Positions 51,919 through 59,323 of a stretch of 64,000 bases of DNA are shown piece after piece. Both the position numbers and the translations under genes were made by a program. The notes beneath the pieces were generated by a model. The model had not been told where the DNA came from and ran no database searches. It worked only from the letters and a program-made list of their open reading frames with translations. Within the stretch, counting starts at the first letter, position 1. Each line of letters starts with the position of its first letter. The stretch is taken from assembly GCF_004346195.1 (NCBI RefSeq), contig NZ_SMAK01000007.1, forward strand, positions 62,001-126,000, given 5' to 3'. This DNA is from Tepidamorphus gemmatus (GTDB taxonomy: Bacteria; Pseudomonadota; Alphaproteobacteria; Rhizobiales; Tepidamorphaceae).

Positions 51919-53277
51919 TCAGCCGCCGGCGGTGACGGCGACGAGCACCGACGTCGCGGCCGCCATCGACCTGACAAGGCGCTTCACGGCTGGGCTCGCC
52001 ACAACCTCGCCCTTGTTGGCGTAGGCCTCGTGATTGCGTTCGATCTGCCTCGGATCATAGAGATAATTGACCATCAGGCCATAGGATTCGGCGATGCCCT
52101 TGGGCGAGGGATCGCCAAGGAAGTCGAGCCGCTCGAGCCGTGCGCCGTTGCCGAGATGGAACCGGGCGACCGGATCGGGCGGCGTTCCGCGGGAGGTCTT
52201 GGCAAGCAGGAAGTAGCGTGCGGCGAGCGCCATCAGCTCCGGCCTGACACGTTCGGCCCGCTCGTCGGCCCACCAGCCCTCGCTGTCCAGGATGTCCAGC
52301 ACCTTCGGGTCGATACCGGGGATGCCGCCCGCGTCGGCGCGCTGCGCCTCGACCCAGGCGCGGAAGCCCGGAACCGGCGAGAGGGTGACGAAGGTCTTGA
52401 GGCCCGGCAGCGTGCGGGCCAGCTCCTCGACCACCTGCTTGATCAGGAAGTTGCCGAACGAGATGCCCTTCAGACCGGCCTGGCAGTTGGAGATCGAGTA
52501 GAACACTGCCGTGGTCGCCTGCTGCGGGTCGATCGGCTTGCGGCCCTCGGCCAGGATCGGTCCGATCGCCTCGGGAATCGAAGGGGTCAGCGCCACCTCG
52601 ACGAAGATCACCGGCTCGTCGACCAGGGCGGGGTGAAAGAAGGCGTAGAGGCGACGGTCGCGCGGGTCGATGCGGCGGCGCAGATCCTCCCAGCCGTTGA
52701 TCGCATGCACCGCCTCGTAGCGGATGATCCGCTCGAGAATGGCCGCAGGCGTCGACCAGTCGATGCGCTTGAGGACGAGGAAGCCGCGATTGAACCACGA
52801 GGCGAGCAGATGCGCGAAGTCGGCATCGACGGCCCGGAACGAGGGATGATCGCGCAGCCGCTCGAGCAGGTCGGCGCGCATGGCGACCAGCGCCGCGGTA
52901 CCGCCGGGCGCGCGGTTGAGCCGTCGGATCAGCTCCTGACGGCGGGGTTCCGAGGCCTCGTGCAGGCGGATCGCGTTGTGATCGCTAGGGTCGTCGAGAT
53001 AGGCGCGGGCGGCCGCCGCCAGAGTTGCAGGATCGGCGCCGAACTCCTCGGCCAGCACCCGGAAGAACGCCGTCTTGCCGGCCGAATCGAGCATGTCGTA
53101 GCTGTCGAGCAGTTCGCGCGCCAGCGCCACGCCGGTGGCCTCACCGCGTCCCGACAGCAGCTCGGCGGCAAGACTGCCGAGCGAGCGTCCCGATGGCCGT
53201 CTCTCGCGGCGGTCGATCAGCGCGCGACCGCGGTCGACAATCACCGACAGCAAGTCGTTGAAGAAGGACGTATCCAT
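51919..53277 (-). CDS. Malonyl-CoA decarboxylase
   Basis: A 452-aa enzyme converting malonyl-CoA to acetyl-CoA and CO2. The N-terminal helical domain covers about residues 1-150. The C-terminal GNAT-like catalytic domain has KTFVTLSPVPGFRAWVEAQ (about 310-330) with the catalytic Ser region, RFHLGNGARLERLDFLGDPS with the His, and ESYGLMVNYLYDPRQIE. Length and order match bacterial MatA-type enzymes. GGAAG lies 5 bases before the ATG at 53277; an upstream ATG at 53322 is less likely. No matB (malonyl-CoA synthetase) or malonate transporter is adjacent. It lies 216 bp from the importer operon. Confidence 0.93.
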   Translation of the reverse strand: MDTSFFNDLLSVIVDRGRALIDRRERRPSGRSLGSLAAELLSGRGEATGVALARELLDSYDMLDSAGKTAFFRVLAEEFGADPATLAAAARAYLDDPSDHNAIRLHEASEPRRQELIRRLNRAPGGTAALVAMRADLLERLRDHPSFRAVDADFAHLLASWFNRGFLVLKRIDWSTPAAILERIIRYEAVHAINGWEDLRRRIDPRDRRLYAFFHPALVDEPVIFVEVALTPSIPEAIGPILAEGRKPIDPQQATTAVFYSISNCQAGLKGISFGNFLIKQVVEELARTLPGLKTFVTLSPVPGFRAWVEAQRADAGGIPGIDPKVLDILDSEGWWADERAERVRPELMALAARYFLLAKTSRGTPPDPVARFHLGNGARLERLDFLGDPSPKGIAESYGLMVNYLYDPRQIERNHEAYANKGEVVASPAVKRLVRSMAAATSVLVAVTAGG

Positions 53278-53461
53278 CTGAGCTTCCGATTCCACACGCG
53301 TCCGGCCAGTGCGCTGCAGCATGCAGACTCCGCCGGCAAGGGCAACTCCCCATGCGGCCACGAGGTTGGCCCCGGCCGACCTCGCGGTGAAGATTGCCCC
53401 GCATGTATGACGCGCCGGTGGCGCGGCAAGGCCGGGTCTCGATCGCACCGATCACCCCCCG

Positions 53462-53479
53462 GGTGGCTGACCAGCCACC
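53462..53479 (-). terminator. Hairpin after the dppF-like gene
   Basis: GGTGGCT (53462-53468) and AGCCACC (53473-53479) with a 4-base loop, 15 bases after the stop codon of the ATPase gene on the transcribed strand. No T-run follows. It could end the importer transcript before the malonyl-CoA decarboxylase gene, or protect its 3' end. Confidence 0.35.
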
Positions 53480-53493
53480 GTCCCGCACGGTCG

Positions 53494-54336
53494 TCAGGCG
53501 GCGTCCTCGGACACGGCTCCACGCTCGAGCCAGCCCGGATCAGGGTCGGGCAGCGGAATCGCGTCGATGAGCATGCGCGTGTAGGCGGATTTCGGGGTGC
53601 GGAACAGGGCCTCCGATGTCCCTTCCTCCTCGACGATCCCCGCCCGCATCACGTAGACCCGATCGCAGAGCGCGCGGACGACGGAAAGATCGTGGCTGAT
53701 GAACGCCATCGCCAGGCCCATCTCCGCGGTCAGCCCCTTGAGGATGGTCAGCACCTGCGCCTGGGTGGAGACGTCGAGACCAGAGACGATCTCGTCCGCC
53801 AGCACGAAATCCGGTCTCAGCACGACGGCCCTTGCTATGCCGACCCGTTGGCGCTGGCCGCCCGACAGTTCGTGGGGATAGCGGTCGATCGCGGCGGCCG
53901 GCAGCCCGACGCGGTCGAGGACGTCGCCTGCGATCCGCTCCGCCGTGTGGCGGTCCGGGGCGAGGCCGTGCAGCAGCGCCGGTTCGGCGAGGATCCGTCC
54001 GATCGTGTGACGCGGATTGAGCGAGGACATCGGGTCCTGGAAGATCATCTGCATGCGCCGGCGCAGCGGCCGCCAGCCGGCCTCGTCGAGCCCGAGCAGG
54101 TCGATGCCGTCGAAGGAGACAGTTCCCGCCACCGGCCTGACCAGCCCGAGCAGTGCCCGACCGAGCGTGCTCTTGCCGGATCCGGATTCACCCACGACAC
54201 CAACGGTCTCGCCTCGGTGGACGGCGAAATCGACACCCCTGAGCACCGGAACACCGAGGCGCCGGCGCGCGAACAGCCCGCCACCGCCGCCATAGGCGAC
54301 GACCAGCCCGCGCGCGGCGACCAGCGGGGCGCTCAT
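53494..54336 (-). CDS. Peptide-type ABC transporter ATP-binding protein (DppF/OppF-like)
   Basis: A 280-aa ATPase. Walker A GESGSGKSTLGRALLGL (about 49-65), Q-loop IFQDPMSSLNPRHTI, signature LSGGQRQRVGIARA, Walker B FVLADEIVSGLDVSTQAQ and the switch ISHDLSVVRALCDR. The C-terminal oligopeptide extension (SAYTRMLIDAIPLPDP) is present and short. It overlaps the dppD-like gene by 4 bp and ends the importer operon. Confidence 0.94.
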   Translation of the reverse strand: MSAPLVAARGLVVAYGGGGGLFARRRLGVPVLRGVDFAVHRGETVGVVGESGSGKSTLGRALLGLVRPVAGTVSFDGIDLLGLDEAGWRPLRRRMQMIFQDPMSSLNPRHTIGRILAEPALLHGLAPDRHTAERIAGDVLDRVGLPAAAIDRYPHELSGGQRQRVGIARAVVLRPDFVLADEIVSGLDVSTQAQVLTILKGLTAEMGLAMAFISHDLSVVRALCDRVYVMRAGIVEEEGTSEALFRTPKSAYTRMLIDAIPLPDPDPGWLERGAVSEDAA

Positions 54337-55217
54337 GCAGCTCTCCCCTGGGCCGGGCCGTCGCCGGCGAGAATCTCGGCCCGCAGGCTCGCGATCAGTT
54401 CGGGCGGGATCGGATGGAAGTCCGCGCCCGGCCGGTCGTAGCGCGGATTGGCGTCGATCAGCGCCCGGGTATAGGCGGCGCGCGGGTCGCGCAGCAGCTC
54501 GGCGGTCGGACGCTGCTCGATCACCTTGCCCATGTAGAGCACGGTGACGTGGTCGCAGATCTGCGCGACGACCCCGAGATCGTGGGTGACGAAGACGATG
54601 GCCGTGCCGTGGCGGGCCTGCATGGCGCGGATCAGACGCAGGATCTGCTTCTGAACGGTGACGTCGAGCGCGGTGGTCGGCTCGTCGGCGATGACCAGCT
54701 TCGGGTCGAGCGCGAAGGCGGCGGCGATCAGCACCCGCTGGCGCATGCCGCCGGACAGTTCGTGCGGATAGACCCGCATCACCCGCTCGGGATCTCGGAT
54801 ATGCACCTCCTCGAGCAGCGCCAGTGCCCTCTCCTCGGCCTCGCGCCGCGACAGGCCGCTCTTCAGGCGAAGGCCGTCGGTGAGCTGGGCAGCGATCCGG
54901 CGGCCGGGGTTGAGGGCGGTCAACGGATCCTGCGGAATGAGGGCGAGCTCTTCGCCGAGCAGCGCACGGAATTCGCGGCGCGGCATCGTCACGAGGTCGC
55001 GCCCCCGGAACAGGATCGCGCCGCCGTCGATGCGCACGCCGGACGGCAGGATACCGAGGATCGCCTTGGCGATCGTCGACTTGCCGGCGCCCGATTCGCC
55101 GACCAGCCCGTGCACCTGGCCGGGCTGCATGACGAGGGAAACGTCGCGCAGGATTCGCTCGCCGTCGCGCAGCGAGGAAGCCGACAATCCTGCGATCTGC
55201 AGCAGCGGCGCGGTCAT
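54333..55217 (-). CDS. Peptide-type ABC transporter ATP-binding protein (DppD/OppD-like)
   Basis: A 294-aa ATPase, partner of the DppF-like protein. Walker [20 protein letters not shown]-loop [15 protein letters not shown], signature [16 protein letters not shown], Walker [19 protein letters not shown] and switch [13 protein letters not shown]. The C-terminus has the oligopeptide-type motif [15 protein letters not shown] but lacks the Cys-rich 4Fe-4S segment of some DppD. It overlaps both neighbours by 4 bp. Confidence 0.94.
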   Translation of the reverse strand: MTAPLLQIAGLSASSLRDGERILRDVSLVMQPGQVHGLVGESGAGKSTIAKAILGILPSGVRIDGGAILFRGRDLVTMPRREFRALLGEELALIPQDPLTALNPGRRIAAQLTDGLRLKSGLSRREAEERALALLEEVHIRDPERVMRVYPHELSGGMRQRVLIAAAFALDPKLVIADEPTTALDVTVQKQILRLIRAMQARHGTAIVFVTHDLGVVAQICDHVTVLYMGKVIEQRPTAELLRDPRAAYTRALIDANPRYDRPGADFHPIPPELIASLRAEILAGDGPAQGRAA

Positions 55218-56104
55218 CGGCGCATCACCGGGTCGAGGCTGCGGGTCAGCCCGTCACCGAGCTGGTTGAAGGCGATCACGGTCAGACAGAGCAGAGTCAG
55301 AGGCGCGACCAGCACCCACCAGGCGTGATGAACGATCTGGCGCCCTTCCGCGATCATGCCGCCCCAGGTCGGCGTGTCGGAGGACACCGACAGTCCGACG
55401 AAGGACAGGATCGCCTCGACGATCACGGCGATCCCCATCTCCAGCGTCACCAGCGCGATCAGCACCGGCGCGACATTGGGCAGGATCTCGCGGAACAGGA
55501 TGGCGCCACGCCCGAAGCCGATGGTGCGCGCCGCGGTGACGTAATCCATCCGCGCCTGCGCCATGGTTTCGGCGCGCACGACGCGGCAGAAGCGCGTCCA
55601 GTCGATGACCACGATGGCGACGATGACGGTGAGGACGCCGGAGCCGAGCACGGCGACAAGCAGGATCGACAGCAACACCGGCGGGAACGCCATCCAGACA
55701 TCGACGAGGCGCGACACCACCATGTCGGCATGCCGCCCGTACCAGCCGGCGATCAGGCCGAGCAGGGTCCCCAGGATTGCAGCCAGTGAGGCGGCGACGA
55801 AGGCCACGAGCAGGGCAATGCGCGCGCCATAGATCAACCGCGAGAGCACGTCGCGGCCGAGCGCATCGGTCCCAAGCCAGTAGCCGGGTTCGGCACCCGC
55901 GAAACCCCAGGGCGGCAGGCGACCGAACATCAGATCCTGCGCAAGCGGATCGTGCGGGGCGATCCATGGCGCCAGCAGCGCCAGGAGCGCCAGCAGCAGG
56001 ATGAACCCGCCGCCGACGACGACCTTGGCATCGTGCAGCAATCGGCGCAGCACGGCGCGGCGGCGGGCCGGCACGGCGCCGGGTACGGCGGCTGCCTCAA
56101 CCAT
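55214..56104 (-). CDS. Peptide-type ABC transporter permease (DppC/OppC-like)
   Basis: A 296-aa permease. The N-terminal anchor (VVVGGGFILLLALLALLAPW) leads to PHDPLAQDLMFGRLPPWGFAG and the DppC motif WLGTDALGRDVLSRLIYGAR. The EAA loop reads VTAARTIGFGRGAILFREIL (about 191-210). Six spans are predicted. It overlaps the DppB-like gene by 8 bp and the ATPase gene by 4 bp, so it is one coupled unit. Confidence 0.94.
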   Translation of the reverse strand: MVEAAAVPGAVPARRRAVLRRLLHDAKVVVGGGFILLLALLALLAPWIAPHDPLAQDLMFGRLPPWGFAGAEPGYWLGTDALGRDVLSRLIYGARIALLVAFVAASLAAILGTLLGLIAGWYGRHADMVVSRLVDVWMAFPPVLLSILLVAVLGSGVLTVIVAIVVIDWTRFCRVVRAETMAQARMDYVTAARTIGFGRGAILFREILPNVAPVLIALVTLEMGIAVIVEAILSFVGLSVSSDTPTWGGMIAEGRQIVHHAWWVLVAPLTLLCLTVIAFNQLGDGLTRSLDPVMRR

Positions 56105-57104
56105 GCCGCAGCCTCGGATTGAGGGCCACCGCCAGCATGTCGACGACGATGTTCACCACGATGAAGATCAGACCGAAGGTCAGCACGATGCACTGGATGA
56201 GCGGGAAGTCGCGGTTGATCACCGCGTCGATGGCAAGGTTGCCGACGCCCGGATAGGCGAAGATCCGCTCGACGATGACGGTGCCACCGACGAGAAAGGT
56301 GAACTGCACCCCGGTCAGCGCCAGCGTCGGTCCGACGGCGTTGCGCAGCGCCTCCTGCAGCACCAGCCGCAGCTCGGAATGACCCTTGATGCGGGCGAGC
56401 GTCACATAGTCCTGCACCATCGCCTCATTCAGCGACTGGCGCAGCACCCGACCGATAACGGCGGCGAGCGGCAGCGCCAGCGCAAGTGTCGGCATCAGCA
56501 TGTGGGCGAGCACGTCGCGGGCAATGGCAAGGTTCCCGGTGAGAACCGCCTCGGACAGGTAGAAGCGCGTGGTGAAGGGCACCTGGATCGACGGGTCGAT
56601 GCGGCCCGTCAGCGGCAAGACCGGCAGCGCAAAGCCGAACAGCAGCACAAGCACGAAGGCCCAGATGAAATCGGGGATGGAGATGAACAGGCTGTTGATC
56701 CCGTCGAACAGTCCGGAGAGCCGGCTTCGCCGCAACAGCGTCGAGGCGATCGCCACCGCGCTTCCGCCGAGCACCGCCACCGTGATCGCCAGCACCGCCA
56801 GCTCGATCGTCGCCGGCAGCCGGCTGGCGACGATCTCGAGCGCCGGCCGGCGCATCGAGATGGAGGTGCCGAAATCACCGGCCACCACCCCCTGTAGCCA
56901 GAGGCCGAACTGGACCGGGATCGAGGCGTCGAGGCCATAGCGGGCGCGCAGCGCCGCAATGTCGTCGGCGGAGGCGCCGGGGGCGATCATCATCGCGATC
57001 GGATCGCCCGGCACGACACGGATCAGCACGAAGACGATCACCGCGACGCCAAATAGCGTCACAATGGCGATCATGAGGCGGTTGAGGACGTCCGTCGCAG
57101 TCAC
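56097..57104 (-). CDS. Peptide-type ABC transporter permease (DppB/OppB-like)
   Basis: A 335-aa permease with six spans. Family marks are VLIRVVPGDPIAMMIAPGAS (about 27-46), LRARYGLDASIPVQFGLWLQ and the EAA loop ARIKGHSELRLVLQEALRNA (about 235-255). The start is taken as the GTG at 57104, which gives the normal N-terminus VTATDVLNRLMIAIVTLFGV. The longer frame up to 57191 is not supported by family length. It lies 250 bp after the binding-protein gene, a gap with a palindromic repeat. Confidence 0.92.
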   Translation of the reverse strand: MTATDVLNRLMIAIVTLFGVAVIVFVLIRVVPGDPIAMMIAPGASADDIAALRARYGLDASIPVQFGLWLQGVVAGDFGTSISMRRPALEIVASRLPATIELAVLAITVAVLGGSAVAIASTLLRRSRLSGLFDGINSLFISIPDFIWAFVLVLLFGFALPVLPLTGRIDPSIQVPFTTRFYLSEAVLTGNLAIARDVLAHMLMPTLALALPLAAVIGRVLRQSLNEAMVQDYVTLARIKGHSELRLVLQEALRNAVGPTLALTGVQFTFLVGGTVIVERIFAYPGVGNLAIDAVINRDFPLIQCIVLTFGLIFIVVNIVVDMLAVALNPRLRHG

Positions 57105-57240
57105 GGGTCTCGCTCGGGATCCTTCGGGGAGTAAACGCCAAGGAATGGCCGAGACAACCGAAGCCGCATCGGCGGCGGACCCGACCATCACCTCCCTCGA
57201 CAGCTTCTCCCGCCTCGTCCCGGACGGTCAATGGGCCCAA

Positions 57241-57310
57241 CCGGGATCGGGATGAGGTAGCCGTTCTCACGTCCCGATCCCGGAAGCCGCGTTGCGGCCT
57301 CCGGGATGAC
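57241..57310. repeat. Intergenic palindromic repeat, copy D
   Basis: CCGGGATCGGGA (57241-57252) and TCCCGATCCCGG (57272-57283) form a perfect 12-bp inverted repeat; GCGTTGCGGCCT follows and the element ends CCGGGATGAC (57301-57310). It lies between the binding-protein gene and the DppB-like gene. Confidence 0.6.
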
Positions 57311-57354
57311 CGGGACAGTCGAGGCGGGGCGGATCGCCCGCCGTTGCGTCCGCT

Positions 57355-58890
57355 TCAGCCCTTCCTGACCAGCGTCGGCTGCAGCGCGCCGGAGACGTTC
57401 GGCGTCACCTTGAGGCCCTCGCGGAAGACGATCGGCTGGACGTACTGGATCAGCGGGATGACGTAGCCGTTCTCGGCGATGTAGCGGGACACGTCCTTCC
57501 AGCCCTGGATGCGCTTCGCCTCGTCCTTCTCGCCCCAGAGCGGGCCGATCTTGGCATCGAGATCGTCGGTGTCCCAGACCGAGTGCGGCGACGGGCCGAA
57601 CATCGCGAAGCCGGTCGATGTGGTCGGATCGCCGATGGCGTTGCCCCAGTTGTAGAAGGCAACCGGCGCCAGCTGGTCGGCGGCACGCAGCTCGAAATGC
57701 TTGGCCACCTCGTAGACCTCGATCTCGGCCTCGATGCCGACCCGGCGCCACATGCCGACGATCGCCTGGATCATCTCGTAATCCTTCGGCTTGAAGCCGC
57801 GCGTCGTCTGGATCGTGAACTTCACCGGGTTCTCCGGCGAGTAGCCGCTGGCGGCGAGCAGCGCCTTCGCCTTGTCCGGGTCGTAACCGACCTTGATGGT
57901 CTCGTCGAAGGCCGCATACTGGGGCGCCTCGAGCGTGTCGATCGGCACGCCGTAGCCGCTCAGCAGCCGATCGACGATCGCCTGCTTGTCGATGGCGTGA
58001 TGGGCGGCGAGACGGACGTTCCTGTCGAGCATCGGCCCGACATTGTTGATGAACAGCATGGCGATGTCGGAAACCGGCGTCGTCACGCCGTCGAGCCCGT
58101 CCTTGGCGACGAGGCGATCATACTCCTCGTAGGGAATCTCGAGCGTGATGTCGGAGGAGCCGCTCTCGATCTCCGCGACACGGGTGGTCGCATCCGGCAC
58201 GAACTTGAAGACGACCGTCTCGAAGTCCGGCTTGCTGCCCCAGTAGTGGGGGTTCGCCTTCAGGCGCAGGAAGGCATTGCCCTCGTAGGCATCGAACATG
58301 TACGGCCCGGTGCCGACGGGATGGCGCTCGAAACCTTCGGCGCCGACCTTCTCGTAATAGGCCTTGGGCAGCACATAGCCGGTCAGGAAGGCCATCCACA
58401 TGAAGATGGTCGGCTCGAAGCGCAGCACGTCCGCCGTGATACGGTTGCCATCGACCTGGAAGTTTCCGATGGTCGACCAGATGAACTGGATCGGGTTGCC
58501 GCTGTCCTCGCGGCCGGCGCGCTCGAGCGACCAGACGACGTCCTGCGGCCCGAAATCCGAGCCGTCATGCCACTTCACGCCCTCGCGCACATCCATCCAG
58601 ATCTGGGTCTTGTCGTCGTTCCAGCCCCAGTCGGTGAGCAGGCCCGGCTCGAAGGACAGGTCGGGCTTCTGTCCGATATACTGGTCGAAGATCGACCGGT
58701 AGATCGCCTGGATGGTCGGATTGACCGCCGAGACCCCGACGGTCGGATCGAAGGACGGCAGGTTGACGTTGTAGGCGATGGTCAGCGTGTCGCCCGACTG
58801 GGCGAATGACAGGCGCGACAGCGGCAGCGTCCCGGCGATGAGGCCGGCCGCACCGGCGAGCAGCGCCTGGCGACGTGTGAAGTTGAACAT
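57355..58890 (-). CDS. Peptide-type ABC transporter substrate-binding protein (SBP family 5), Tat signal
   Basis: A 511-aa periplasmic binding protein. The N-terminus MFNFTRRQALLAGAAGLIAG carries a twin-arginine motif, so export of a folded protein through Tat is likely, ending near SFAQS. SBP_bac_5 marks: LTIAYNVNLPSFDPTVGV, FEPGLLTDWGWNDDKTQIWM, VREGVKWHDGSDFGPQDVVW and VGTGPYMFDAYEGNAF. First gene of the second peptide-type importer. The 433-bp region to the divergent iorA holds inverted repeats. The ligand is unknown. Confidence 0.94.
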   Translation of the reverse strand: MFNFTRRQALLAGAAGLIAGTLPLSRLSFAQSGDTLTIAYNVNLPSFDPTVGVSAVNPTIQAIYRSIFDQYIGQKPDLSFEPGLLTDWGWNDDKTQIWMDVREGVKWHDGSDFGPQDVVWSLERAGREDSGNPIQFIWSTIGNFQVDGNRITADVLRFEPTIFMWMAFLTGYVLPKAYYEKVGAEGFERHPVGTGPYMFDAYEGNAFLRLKANPHYWGSKPDFETVVFKFVPDATTRVAEIESGSSDITLEIPYEEYDRLVAKDGLDGVTTPVSDIAMLFINNVGPMLDRNVRLAAHHAIDKQAIVDRLLSGYGVPIDTLEAPQYAAFDETIKVGYDPDKAKALLAASGYSPENPVKFTIQTTRGFKPKDYEMIQAIVGMWRRVGIEAEIEVYEVAKHFELRAADQLAPVAFYNWGNAIGDPTTSTGFAMFGPSPHSVWDTDDLDAKIGPLWGEKDEAKRIQGWKDVSRYIAENGYVIPLIQYVQPIVFREGLKVTPNVSGALQPTLVRKG

Positions 58891-59038
58891 CCTTCTCTCT
58901 CCCTCGTTCCCCGGTGTGAGGCCGCCGCCGGGGTGGAACCCCCGAACCGCCGAGCGCGCGACCGCACGGATCGACCGCCGGTCGGAGCCGCGTCCCGGCA
59001 GCTTCGGACCTCGCGGCCACGGACCGCACCTGTGCGAT

Positions 59039-59073
59039 AGCCTATGCATCCGCATAAAACTTCGCAATAGGCT
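59039..59073. promoter_or_regulatory. Inverted-repeat cluster in the SBP/iorA divergent region
   Basis: AGCCTAT (59039-59045) and ATAGGCT (59067-59073) with a 21-base spacer that itself holds TATGC (59043-59047) / GCATA (59052-59056). It lies about 150-183 bp upstream of the binding-protein start and about 250 bp upstream of iorA. Candidate regulator site. Confidence 0.35.
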
Positions 59074-59201
59074 GTCGTGACATCCTGGTCTCGCGAATTG
59101 CCCCGTCTCGCATTACGCTGACCAGAGATGATGCACTGCAGCGAAAGATGGGTGTTCGCTGCGTCGCCGACGGGCGAGTCCTCGACTCTCGGGTGGGACC
59201 G

Positions 59202-59225
59202 GATAAATATGGAATTGCATTTATC
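59202..59225. promoter_or_regulatory. AT-rich inverted repeat upstream of iorA
   Basis: GATAAAT (59202-59208) and ATTTATC (59219-59225), perfect 7-bp arms with a 10-base spacer, in an AT-rich pocket about 100 bp upstream of iorA. The length and AT content suit an operator or promoter element. The rest of the 433-bp region shows no convincing gene. Confidence 0.4.
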
Positions 59226-59250
59226 GGACAGGGCGCGATACTCGTTGCCC

Positions 59251-59269
59251 CCGCGCGGTTGCCGCGCGG
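59251..59269 (+). promoter_or_regulatory. GC hairpin in the iorA leader
   Basis: CCGCGCGG (59251-59258), TTG, CCGCGCGG (59262-59269): a very stable 8-bp hairpin with a 3-base loop, ending 54 bases before the iorA start. No T-run follows. It could affect mRNA stability or leader structure. Confidence 0.4.
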
Positions 59270-59323
59270 AGCGGCATCCGCCCGGCGCGAGCGGATGGGC
59301 GAGCGGGCGGGATGGAGGAGGAC

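Noticed and set aside
51910-54441. An 843-codon plus-strand frame opposite malonyl-CoA decarboxylase and the ATPase gene
   Set aside because: Low-complexity Arg/His/Gln composition and no recognisable domain; opposite genes are certain.
59128-59323. A leader peptide before iorA
   Set aside because: An ATG at 59128 opens a long frame, but it runs into iorA in a different frame with shadow composition and has no clear ribosome site.
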